Of a DNA stretch of 64,000 nt, positions 52,667-60,971 are shown piece after piece; the first letter of the stretch is position 1; every line of letters starts with the position of its first letter. The position numbers were made by a program, and so were the translations under genes. This DNA comes from Mycolicibacterium sp. CBMA 247 (GTDB lineage Bacteria > Actinomycetota > Actinomycetes > Mycobacteriales > Mycobacteriaceae): positions 372,001-436,000 of the forward strand of contig NZ_VTGX01000004.1 of NCBI RefSeq assembly GCF_009729095.1, in the 5' to 3' direction. The notes under the pieces were generated by a model, which saw only the letters and a list, made by a program, of their open reading frames with translations, had not been told where the DNA came from and made no database searches.

Positions 52667-53188
52667 ATGGCTGGGTGGGAAACGTGGGCGCAGATGGCAG
52701 GAGTGGGCGGCCTTGGCCTCGGCCTGTTCAACCTTTGGCGGGGGACGCGGGAACAGGCGCGACTCCATCAGCGCCAATTACGGGGAGAGCTTCGAGATGC
52801 CCTGAAGGAACTGAGAGGCGATATCGAGCGTCTGCTTAGCGTGATCAAACGCGGAGATGATCTCCCCGACAGTCCGCCCACGTATCTCGACAGCGTTAGC
52901 GACGATCTGACACGAATCTCAGAAGACTTGGCTTCACCCGGTTCGACTGACTTGGCCCGCTTAAGGGCAAAGATCGTTCTTGCATATGCAGCCTGGCCGT
53001 TCGTAACCGTGAGCAACTCGACCATCTTCGGTCTGAACTCCGAGCAAGCTGCGCGGAGGCGCATTGCAGCAGAAACGGAGTTGCGATCAAGACTTGAGAC
53101 GACCCTTTATGAAGTCAACAAGACGCTCCGCACACTGCGACGCATCGACAATGGGAATCTGCTCGTCTATCTATGGCATCTCCGCTAG
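52667..53188 (+). CDS. Lone plus-strand gene in the satellite, membrane-anchored helical protein
   Basis: 173 residues. One N-terminal hydrophobic segment (MAGVGGLGLGLFNLW), then a strongly helical, charged region likely to form a coiled coil (QLRGELRDALKELRGDIERL; RSRLETTLYEVNKTLRTLRR). It is the only gene of the right element on the plus strand, set inside the packaging module. Its promoter must lie within terL. The pattern suggests an independently expressed moron: superinfection exclusion or defence are possible but unproven. No family recognised. Confidence 0.6.
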   Translation: MAGWETWAQMAGVGGLGLGLFNLWRGTREQARLHQRQLRGELRDALKELRGDIERLLSVIKRGDDLPDSPPTYLDSVSDDLTRISEDLASPGSTDLARLRAKIVLAYAAWPFVTVSNSTIFGLNSEQAARRRIAAETELRSRLETTLYEVNKTLRTLRRIDNGNLLVYLWHLR

Positions 53189-53331
53189 GTCAGCGGAAAG
53201 TAATTGTCCCTGCTGTTTGCAAGAGGGGTGTGGGTCTGACGCGACTTGCCCCTAGCCCCCTGGCTAACTGTGCGTGGCGCGGCTGCGAGGCTGTGACCTT
53301 TGGCTATGCTTTGGCCGGCCGGGGATGGCAG

Positions 53332-53736
53332 CTAACGCAGCCCTTTTGGAGTGTGTTGCGTGTGGGTGTGTGGCGTTGGCACGCGCGCTAGGCGGGCCTT
53401 GTGCAGTGCGATGGCAGCGTGGACGGCTGCGCGTTCAGCGTCGGTGCATTGGTCCTGGCGTAGGCCGTTGTGGTACCGGCACAGCACCCGTAGGTTCAGC
53501 GGTTCGTAGGCCAGTGCTGGATCCTCGGCGAGGCTGATGATGTGGTCGACGGTGAGGTCTGTTGTTGTTGAGCATTGTTCGCAGAACGGACTGTCTTTGC
53601 GGATGCGTGTTGAGAGTCGCTTCCATCGCGCTGTGTCGCGGATGCTCGGCTTGTTTACCTTTTTTGGTTTGCAGTTGTTGCATCGTGAGTTCTGTGTGAG
53701 TTCTCCGCAGCCAAGGCAGGGGCGGGGTAGGGGCAT
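53332..53736 (-). CDS. HNH endonuclease
   Basis: 134 residues. An N-terminal zinc-ribbon-like start (PCLGCGELTQNSRCNNCKPK), another Cys pair (FCEQCSTT), and the HNH core: TVDHIISLAEDP, then EPLNLRVLCRYHNGL. HNH proteins of this size beside terminase genes are known to be required with TerL for cos-end cutting in many phages and cf-PICIs. Its place two genes ahead of terL supports a packaging role. Confidence 0.87.
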   Translation of the reverse strand: MPLPRPCLGCGELTQNSRCNNCKPKKVNKPSIRDTARWKRLSTRIRKDSPFCEQCSTTTDLTVDHIISLAEDPALAYEPLNLRVLCRYHNGLRQDQCTDAERAAVHAAIALHKARLARVPTPHTHTQHTPKGLR

Positions 53737-53744
53737 GGGGCGGG

Positions 53745-53966
53745 TCAGTTACGCGGGCCGACCATTGCCGACAGCATGGCGCGTTCGTTTTCCTGACGCA
53801 TGTGTTCCATGCCTTGCTGTGTCAGTACGTAGTTGGTGGTTGTGCCGTCGAGGTCGAGCAGGCGGATGACGTAGAGCTGTTCGCCGTCCTTCTCGATTGC
53901 TCGCGCGTTGTATCCGTTGAGTGTGTGGGTGTTCGGGATCTGCGCGTAGTAGTCGGTGGTGCTCAC
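53745..53966 (-). CDS. Small phage protein, unknown
   Basis: 73 residues from a GTG at 53966 that overlaps the preceding stop by 4 bp. Sequence starts STTDYYAQIPNTHTLNGYNA and runs through a beta-hairpin-like stretch (EQLYVIRLLDLDGTTTNYVL) to a helical end. The clean overlap on both sides supports a real gene. Function unknown. Confidence 0.6.
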   Translation of the reverse strand: MSTTDYYAQIPNTHTLNGYNARAIEKDGEQLYVIRLLDLDGTTTNYVLTQQGMEHMRQENERAMLSAMVGPRN

Positions 53967-54178
53967 TTGGTTCGCTTTCCATTGCGTGGCTTCAAGGCTG
54001 GAATGCTGTAGCAGCGGGTCTGCGAGTACCCACGGTGGCACCCGGCTGCAGCTTCTCTGCTCCCAGCGGTTTGGATTGGATGCAGGTGGATGCCGTCGCA
54101 ATGCGGGCAACGTACATGTATGCCACGTGGTTTCGCTTCGCCGAGTAGTTCGGCATGTCCGTGCTGCCAGTCGGTCAC
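53963..54178 (-). CDS. Small zinc-finger-like phage protein
   Basis: 71 residues from a GTG at 54178, overlapping its neighbours by 4 bp on each side. VRCPHCDGIHLHPIQ looks like part of a metal-binding finger, with another Cys pair (AAGCHRG, TRCYSI) later; the basic C-terminus (LKPRNGKRTK) suggests nucleic-acid contact. Function unknown. Confidence 0.6.
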   Translation of the reverse strand: MTDWQHGHAELLGEAKPRGIHVRCPHCDGIHLHPIQTAGSREAAAGCHRGYSQTRCYSIPALKPRNGKRTK

Positions 54179-54342
54179 TTGTCAGCCTGTGGGAGTGCGG
54201 AGTTCCATGCTCCAGGGGCGAATAGTCCTGCCACGGTGTTCTCGTCGTGGATGAGGTGAAGGTTTCCGTGTGCATCCACATCGACATCTACGGGTGACGG
54301 GACGGTCACTGGGCCGTTGGGTGTTTCAACGATTACGCTCAT
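54175..54342 (-). CDS. Very small phage protein, unknown
   Basis: 55 residues from the ATG at 54342, with ATGA/GTGA overlaps to both neighbours. The sequence is beta-like (SVIVETPNGPVTVPSPVDVD; GNLHLIHDENTVAG). There is no known function, but the unbroken chain of 4-bp overlaps argues it is translated. Confidence 0.55.
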   Translation of the reverse strand: MSVIVETPNGPVTVPSPVDVDVDAHGNLHLIHDENTVAGLFAPGAWNSALPQADK

Positions 54343-54575
54343 CGCTCGTTGTCCTTCAACTTGATTGGTAGCCGGGTGATTTGTTCGCCGAGTTGCCGGT
54401 ACAGGCGTAGTGCTGTTGCCGCGTCCAGTCGGATCCTTTGCCAGACAGGGTGATTCATGTCTAGGTAAAGGTCCACCAATCCACCCGAGACCTCTACGGC
54501 TACACCGCATGGCAGGGTGTCAATCGTTTCGGCGGTGAGGTGATGCGGTCGAGGTGCGGTTTTCGACAAGCTCAT
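54339..54575 (-). CDS. Small phage protein, first gene after the operator array
   Basis: 78 residues from the ATG at 54575; a TTG at 54584 is an alternative. The middle (GVAVEVSGGLVDLYLDMNHP) is beta-rich and the end is helical (ATALRLYRQLGEQITRLPIK). It starts about 70 bp downstream of the three palindromes, so a promoter controlled by those sites would serve this and the following genes. Confidence 0.6.
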   Translation of the reverse strand: MSLSKTAPRPHHLTAETIDTLPCGVAVEVSGGLVDLYLDMNHPVWQRIRLDAATALRLYRQLGEQITRLPIKLKDNER

Positions 54576-54645
54576 GGTTTCCAAACTGAGAGTGAAAGAT
54601 AGATCAAAGAGAGCGGATACGTTTCCGCTGATCAGCGATTCGGAT

Positions 54646-54723
54646 ATGGGTCAGGATCTGACCCATGACATGGGTCAGGATTTGACCCATGTTGAGAACC
54701 GACATGGGTCACTCACTGACCCA
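54646..54723. promoter_or_regulatory. Three tandem operator palindromes TGGGTCA-N5-TGACCCA
   Basis: Sites at 54647-54665, 54671-54689 and 54705-54723 each have perfect 7-bp arms and a 5-bp spacer, centred 24 and 34 bp apart. The first two share the spacer GGAT(C/T); the third has CTCAC and overlaps the end of the preceding gene. They lie between the early gene (54713-55105) and the start of the small-gene chain. They are probably repressor or activator sites controlling the late transcript; iterons of a replication origin are the alternative. Confidence 0.78.
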
Positions 54724-55105
54724 CCTTGCGCTGTCTGCGCTGCTCCGCTTTGCGGATATGCACCGCACAGGGGCTTTCAGGGCTACCGCCCCAACCGCCC
54801 TCAATTGCGTGTGCTGGGACTACCAGGCATTCCGCGCATGACGATTGATCGAGCAGGCCAGCTTTCTTCGCGTCGCGGATTGCGCGTTGAAGATTGTTGG
54901 GGTCCAACGGCTTGAAGCCATGCTTGCCAAACCCACCAAAGATCTCGGCGATCTGTCCGCGTTGAAAGTTGGCATGACCGTTGGCTTTATGCCGCGCGAA
55001 CGCCAGCCACGCGACACGGCACCACAGCGGGTAGGCGGGGTCTGCTGCGCGTTCTTCCCAAACGGATTGGAAGTGCTTAGCCCAGGTGTTACACGTGGCC
55101 GTCAT
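54713..55105 (-). CDS. Early-region protein, possible replication-associated
   Basis: 130 residues; ATG at 55105 overlaps the preceding stop by 4 bp. An N-terminal helical region (NTWAKHFQSVWEERAADPAY, WCRVAWLAFARHKANG) followed by a helix-turn-helix-like segment (QRGQIAEIFGGFGKHG; NLQRAIRDAKKAGLLDQSS) and a short Cys/His tail. It resembles phage replication or DnaD-like winged-helix proteins in outline only. It sits where satellites carry replication or activator genes. Confidence 0.62.
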   Translation of the reverse strand: MTATCNTWAKHFQSVWEERAADPAYPLWCRVAWLAFARHKANGHANFQRGQIAEIFGGFGKHGFKPLDPNNLQRAIRDAKKAGLLDQSSCAECLVVPAHAIEGGWGGSPESPCAVHIRKAEQRRQRKVGQ

Positions 55106-55299
55106 AACTGGTCGCCCTTGGTCGTGGTTGCCTCATGGGTAGCGATCCAGACAGCCAGCTTGTCAGCCGGGTACACGACAGTCTTTTTACCCAACTTGAA
55201 GCTAGGTGGGCCTTCTCCCCTATGCCGCCACCAACGCAAGGTAGCCACTGGGATGCCGGTCTGGTGGGATACCTCAGCGGTACGTAGAAGGGTGCTCAC
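55102..55299 (-). CDS. AlpA/excisionase-like MerR-type HTH protein
   Basis: 65 residues from a GTG at 55299 with TTGGAG seven bases upstream; an ATG at 55344 is open but lacks a ribosome site. STLLRTAEVSHQTGIPVATL then RWWRHRGEGPPSFKLGKKTV is the winged-helix pattern of excisionases and AlpA regulators. It may direct excision and activate the element. It is the first gene of the leftward early operon. Confidence 0.82.
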   Translation of the reverse strand: MSTLLRTAEVSHQTGIPVATLRWWRHRGEGPPSFKLGKKTVVYPADKLAVWIATHEATTTKGDQL

Positions 55300-55399
55300 A
55301 CGCTGCTCCAAAGTTGAAATACGAACTGCCACATGGGGCATCACTCATCGTTCGCGAGAGTGATTCAGAGAAGCAGAGTTTGGCCTCTTCCTAATTATC

Positions 55400-55609
55400 T
55401 CACGCTCTGGCGATTTCGTCGTTGACTGCCAATCGGTCGCAAACGCTACCCATAAGCCTAGGGAAGGGAGACAGGCGTGAAACGGGCGAGGGAAGGGACA
55501 TAGGACGATGATGGCCATGCAGGTAATCGCGCCGCTCCTCGTCCAGTAGGACAGTCACCCACCCCCACACGTAGAGCCGCTGAGTGGCCCTGTACCGAAA
55601 CACCCACAC
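55400..55609 (-). CDS. Possible small protein between integrase and AlpA-like gene
   Basis: 69 residues from a GTG at 55609. The start (VWVFRYRATQRLYVWGWVTV, then LLDEERRDYLHGHH) looks protein-like, but the second half is low in distinctive features and there is no clear ribosome site. It may be a real accessory gene or a chance ORF. Confidence 0.25.
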   Translation of the reverse strand: MWVFRYRATQRLYVWGWVTVLLDEERRDYLHGHHRPMSLPSPVSRLSPFPRLMGSVCDRLAVNDEIARA

Positions 55610-55619
55610 TCAGCACAGA

Positions 55620-55659
55620 CAGGCCGCCAGCATCCGTGTACGTGGAAGCTAGCGGCCTG
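55620..55659. terminator. Inverted repeat downstream of the integrase
   Basis: CAGGCCGC (55620-55627) pairs with GCGGCCTG (55652-55659) across a 24-nt loop, 13 bp beyond the integrase stop. It could end the integrase transcript, separating it from the early operon. Confidence 0.45.
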
Positions 55660-55672
55660 CAATCATGTTGCG

Positions 55673-56974
55673 CTACGCGGCTACTGCCCGTGCCGCCGTG
55701 ATCGCCTTACCCAACTTGTCGGCAACCTCAGACAAGTCATCCGACATGAGGTGCCCGTAGAGGTCCAGCGTCATGCTGGCTGTGGCATGGCCAAGCATGT
55801 GTTGAACAACCTTCACGTTGGCCCCCTCGGAGATGGCCAAGGACGCGCACGTGTGGCGTAGATCGTGCGGCGTGATCGTGGGGAACTCAGGTGTGCTCGG
55901 CTCCCCAGCCTCGGCCGTCTCTTGCTGACGCTTCACCTTCGTCGCCGCCTGCACATCACTAACCCCGTTGTCGAACGCCCATCGGTACTCACCCAACGGT
56001 AGGTGCCCGCCCTTGCGGCTAGGGAACACGAACGCGTCGGGTTCGGTGGGCAGCTCAGTCTTCAGCCGTTCCCACACCGGGGTAGGGACGGGGACACGGC
56101 GTGTCCGCTTGGTCTTGGTGGCTGTCTCCACGATGCCCTGACCCTGCACATAGGTGGCTGAGTTACGCACAGTGATCTTTTTGTCGCCAACGTCCCTGCG
56201 GCGCAACGCTGCAGCCTCACCGAACCGCAGACCGCAGTAGCCAAGAATCAGCGTCAGCGTTTCGAATCGTCCTGCCCCACTGGCGAACTGAATGAGCTGA
56301 GCATGCGTCAGGTAGTGCTGCTCCGTCTCGGGGGCCTCGGGTAGGTCATGGCGTGGGCTGATCTCGGCGGCGATGTTCTTCGACGCAAGGCCCGCCTTTA
56401 CCGCGTACTTGAACGCTGCACCGATCAGTTGGTGCGTCTGCCGGATCCGGCTAGCCGATAGCCCGGTGCCTGCATGCGAACCGTCAACAGACAGGCTGGC
56501 AATCCACGCGGATAGATCCCCGTAGGTGATCTCCCTGATTGGCGTATCGCCCCACCTGGGCAGCACCAAGGTATCCAGGATGGATCGGTAGCCCGCCAGC
56601 GTCTTGGGCTTGCGCTGCGCACCCTGCTTAGTGGTGAACCACAACTCAGCGACGCTGCGGAACGTGTCGGTGCCAACGTCGGGACTCACCCAAACGTTCG
56701 TGACCACCTTGCCGCGCTCAGTGTTGGACCACTGTTCCGCCTCTGACTCTGTACGGAAACGCTTGGTACGGGGCTTGCCGTCGCCACCCACGTACCAGCC
56801 GCGCCAGCGCTTGCCGACACCCTGGGGCTTGCCCTGGCCTTGCGCCCATCGCCCGGTCGCCAGCTTGGTAGGCGTGCCGTCGCTGTTCTTCCACAGGTCG
56901 ATTGCCCCGCCTGTGCCTGGAGTTCTCTTGACAGGCTTGGTCGGTTTGTCGGTGGCCTCGACTGGCACGCTCAT
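55673..56974 (-). CDS. int: Tyrosine-recombinase integrase
   Basis: 433 residues. An N-terminal arm-binding region (RWRGWYVGGDGKPRTKRFRT), core-binding SAM-like domain (TLAGYRSILDTLVLPRWGDT), and the catalytic domain with R in GYCGLRFGEAAAL, H-x-x-R in TPHDLRHTCASL, H in QHMLGHATAS and the nucleophile Tyr in TLDLYGHLM. It inserts the element at the tRNA gene 64 bp upstream. The gene reads away from the tRNA, the usual layout of integrase next to attR. Confidence 0.95.
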   Translation of the reverse strand: MSVPVEATDKPTKPVKRTPGTGGAIDLWKNSDGTPTKLATGRWAQGQGKPQGVGKRWRGWYVGGDGKPRTKRFRTESEAEQWSNTERGKVVTNVWVSPDVGTDTFRSVAELWFTTKQGAQRKPKTLAGYRSILDTLVLPRWGDTPIREITYGDLSAWIASLSVDGSHAGTGLSASRIRQTHQLIGAAFKYAVKAGLASKNIAAEISPRHDLPEAPETEQHYLTHAQLIQFASGAGRFETLTLILGYCGLRFGEAAALRRRDVGDKKITVRNSATYVQGQGIVETATKTKRTRRVPVPTPVWERLKTELPTEPDAFVFPSRKGGHLPLGEYRWAFDNGVSDVQAATKVKRQQETAEAGEPSTPEFPTITPHDLRHTCASLAISEGANVKVVQHMLGHATASMTLDLYGHLMSDDLSEVADKLGKAITAARAVAA

Positions 56975-57037
56975 GGAGTTGAGTTTACAAAGTGCTTACA
57001 GAGCGAACCGGAATCTTGGGATAAATACCCTTTGACC

Positions 57038-57114
57038 TGGTGCCCCCAGTCGGACTCGAACCGACACTTGGCGGATTTTAAGTCCGCTGCCTCTGCCAAT
57101 TGGGCTATGGGGGC
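57038..57114 (-). tRNA. tRNA with UAA anticodon (Leu by anticodon), intact integration target
   Basis: 77 nt with encoded CCA. Acceptor GCCCCCA/TGGGGGC, D-arm GCC/GGC, anticodon stem GCGGA/TCCGC with loop CTTAAAA (anticodon UAA at 57078-57080), T-arm GTCGG-TTCGAGT-CCGAC. The variable region is only five bases (CAAGT), so it folds as a class I tRNA, whereas bacterial leucine tRNAs normally have a long variable arm. The last 27 bases of the gene are the attachment core shared with 40913-40938. Assigned Leu from the anticodon alone. Confidence 0.88.
57039..57064. repeat. Right attachment site (attR) within the tRNA 3' end
   Basis: Twenty-six bases identical to attL at 40913-40938. Integration here restores the complete tRNA, because the incoming DNA supplies its 3' part. 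Confidence 0.82.
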
Positions 57115-57234
57115 GATCGGTAGCACGGTACCCGCCTGCCTGGTCACCGACAGACATGCACCCTGACGCGGGGTTGCACCGACCTGGAGCGCTTGATTGA
57201 ATGACGCCCGGGGGGACAGCGACGGGGGCCGCAT

Positions 57235-57636
57235 ATGCCAAGCAGTATCGCGAATTCGATTGCCGTAGTTGCCGAACGCATCGCGTCGGCGCTTGGACCA
57301 CGCGTGATGCGCGTGATCGCCCGGTTCAACAAGTACGTGACCAATCCGCTGCAGCGGCTGTGGGCTCCGCACCTGCCGTATATGGCCGTCATCGAGCACA
57401 CCGGCCGCACGTCGGGCAAGCCGTACCGCACCCCGGTCATGGCATTTGTCGACGCCGAGTCCATCTCGGTGGTGTTGAACTACGGAACCCAGTCGGATTG
57501 GGTGCGCAATGTCCGGGCCGCCGGCGCGGCCGGCATGAGGCATCGAGGCCGGCGCTACCGGCTGACCCATCCGCGAATCATTCCCGCCACCGACCAGAAG
57601 GCGCGGTTCGTCGCCAGCTTGGCACCGCGAACGTGA
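57235..57636 (+). CDS. Nitroreductase-family deazaflavin (F420)-type oxidoreductase
   Basis: 133 residues, ATG at 57235. The core IEHTGRTSGKPYRTPVMAFV followed by YGTQSDWVRNVRAAGAAGM is diagnostic of the DDN-like split-beta-barrel family that binds F420 (or a flavin), abundant in mycobacteria. It transfers hydride to an unknown substrate. It is the first host gene right of the tRNA. Confidence 0.86.
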   Translation: MPSSIANSIAVVAERIASALGPRVMRVIARFNKYVTNPLQRLWAPHLPYMAVIEHTGRTSGKPYRTPVMAFVDAESISVVLNYGTQSDWVRNVRAAGAAGMRHRGRRYRLTHPRIIPATDQKARFVASLAPRT

Positions 57637-57735
57637 AGTTGTGTGCGAAGTCCGGCCAGGATCTCGCACATAAGCCAACGTTCGGCGAGGCCAAGCGGCG
57701 TAGGCTCCCGATATCCCGAGCCTCGGGAGGTCACC

Positions 57736-58439
<704 letters not shown>

Positions 58440-58443
<4 letters not shown>

Positions 58444-60971
58444 GTCACCGCGTGCCCGAGGAGCATTACCGACCCCACCAGACGATGGCCGCCGCAGCGA
58501 GTCGGCTCCGGGTGTTCAGCCTGCGCGAACTCACTGTGCACCGGCGGCGCACGATCGCCTCGATCGCCGTAATGGCAGTATCCGCAATGTATCTCGTCGC
58601 GATCTTCGGCATCTTCGGGTCGATCACCGGATCGGTCAACCGGCTCGCGGACGGAATCGCCGGTGTCGCCGCGCTTGAAGTCTCGGGTATCACCGACGCC
58701 GGATTCCCCGACTCCGTACTGACCGACGTCACAAAGGTTCCCGGCGTCGCGACGGCAGCGCCGATGATCCGGATGTCCGCGCCCACAGCGACAGAACCGG
58801 TGCTGCTGTTCGGCGCCGACGACCGCAGTCGCGCACTGGAAGGCGCCCTGAAAGATGCTGTCGGAGTGCAGGTCGCGGCGCCGTCCGCGGCAGCCGACGG
58901 TGTCCGCGTCGGCCCCGGTGTAGGTCATGCGAAAGGCGAGACGTTCCAGCTCGGCTCGGGCTCGGTGACCGTCACGGAAGTACTTGAGGGCAAGCAACTC
59001 GCGGATCTCAACGGCGGCCACTATGTGCTGGCACCACTCCCGCTGGCACAGAACGTCACAGGCCGACAAGGGCAACTCGACTCGATCCTGATCACCACCA
59101 CGCCGGACGCGGATCTCAACCAGGTTCGCGAGCAGGTCACCTCGGCCGTGAACGGACGGGCGATCGTTGCCGCCCCGAGCTTGCGGGCGGCCCGCGCCGG
59201 CGACGGCGTCAAGCTGATGAACTACATGGCGTTGATGGGTGCGGCGGTCGCCTTGGTGGTCGGTGCGTTCCTGATCTACACGACGATGACCATGGCGATC
59301 GCTCAACGCCGCCCGGTCATCTCGATGCTGCGTGCCATCGGTGGCCGACGCGTCACCATCGTCCGCGACATGCTCGCCGAGGCCGCGATCCTCGGCCTGA
59401 TCGGCGGCACCATCGGATCACTGTTGGGAATAGCACTGGGCCGCATGGCGATCGGCCGGCTACCACCGACGGTGACCCAAGGTCTCGAAGCCCGCATCGA
59501 GTACTGGTTGCCCAGCTATGCGATACCGGTCGCCGTGGTGGCGACGGCACTGACCAGCGTGGCTGCCTCGGCGATGGCTGCGCGGCAGGTGTACAAGGTG
59601 TCACCGATCGAGGCACTGGCACCGGTCGGGGTATCGGCGGCGGACAACGTGCCGCGCTGGCTGCGCATCACCAGCGGGGTTGGGGCGGTGGCGGTGCTGG
59701 CGGCGTCGATCCTGATCGTGTTCTACCGACCCGGTTCGTTGGCATTCGTCGCGATTGCCGCCCTGTTCACTGCCCAGATCGCGCTCGGCTTCGCGCTCGC
59801 CGGGCCCATCGTCAAAACGACTGCCGCAGTGGCTCGCGTGTTCGGATCGGCCGGGGCCCTGGCCGCAGCGACGGTCGAACGCGCCCCGCGGCGGGTGTGG
59901 GCCACGGTGATGACCGTGCTGATCGCCGTCGTCACAACCGTGGTGATCACCGGGACGAACAACGACATGATCCGGTCAGCGGGCGACGTCTTCGCACCGG
60001 TCGCCGATGTCGACGTCTGGGTGAGCGCCAACTCACCCGACCAGTACCCCACCGATGTTCTGCCGCAAGGACTTTCCCAGACAGTGGCCGGGGTGACGGG
60101 TGTCGCGGACGTCACCGAGGGCGCCTTGGGCTTCGCCGTCGTCGGCGGCACCCGCGTGATGCTCGACGGGTTCGCCCCCGGCACCCACGATGCCCTCTTC
60201 CGTGCGCTCGACGACCAGGTCCGCAGCGAAGTGCTGGCGGGCCGCGGCGTGGTGCTCTCGCAGAATCTGGGTAAGACCCTCGGCGTTCGGACGGGCGACG
60301 ACCTGCAGCTGCAGACGCCTCACGGCCCCCAGCGGACGACCGTGCTTGCCCTGGTGCCGTACTTCTCGACGGTGATCGGCACCGTCGGGATGGGCCTCGA
60401 TCAGATGCGTGCGTGGTTCGACCGCCCGGGGGCGACGACACTGCAGGTCACCGCCGCCGACGGCGCGGATCCGAACCGGTTGTTGACCGACGTCCGCGCC
60501 GCGGTGCCCGCACCCAACTACACCTACGACGGCCGCACCGCGCTGGCCGGTCTCGAGGCGCCCCTGCACCAGAGCATGCTGATCGCCAACGCCGTGTGGA
60601 TCATCGTGGTGTTCGTCGCCGCGGTCGCGCTGCTCAACACGTTGACGCTGTCGGTGCTCGAACGGCGCCGCGAGATCGGTGTGCTGCGGGCGATGGGGTC
60701 CAGCCGTCGCTACACCTTGGCCATGATTCTTGCCGAGGCGGCGGCAATCGGCATCGTGGGCGGTGTCCTGGGACTGCTGGTCGGTCTGGTCGATCAATGG
60801 CTGTTCAGCCTCGTCAGCGGAGACATCATGAATTTCGATGTCACCTTCCGGCCGAGTCCGATGGCGGTGGTCTTCACCCTCGGCGCACTGGTCATCAGTC
60901 TGCTGGGGTCGCTGCCACCAGCGCGACGAGCCGCGCGGCTCAACATCATCGAGGCCGTCAGCGTCGAATAG
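58440..60971 (+). CDS. FtsX/MacB-type ABC permease with two FtsX domains
   Basis: 843 residues from the GTG at 58440 overlapping the ATPase stop. It has a duplicated layout: an N-terminal helix, a large extracytoplasmic domain, three helices (around ALMGAAVALVVGAFLIYTTM), then a second helix, second extracytoplasmic domain and three C-terminal helices (FVAAVALLNTLTLSVLERRR; EIGVLRAMGSSRRYTLAMIL). Such transporters export lipids, peptides or antibiotics from the membrane's outer leaflet. The last 14 bp overlap the convergent methyltransferase gene. Confidence 0.88.

Noticed and set aside
55400..55609. Immunity repressor between integrase and AlpA-like gene
   Set aside because: The 69-codon frame shows no helix-turn-helix and no ribosome site; kept only as a low-confidence possible gene.
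40913..57064. Complete prophage
   Set aside because: No tail, tape measure, baseplate, holin or lysin genes are recognisable and the gene space is filled by other ORFs, so a satellite plus a relic fits better.
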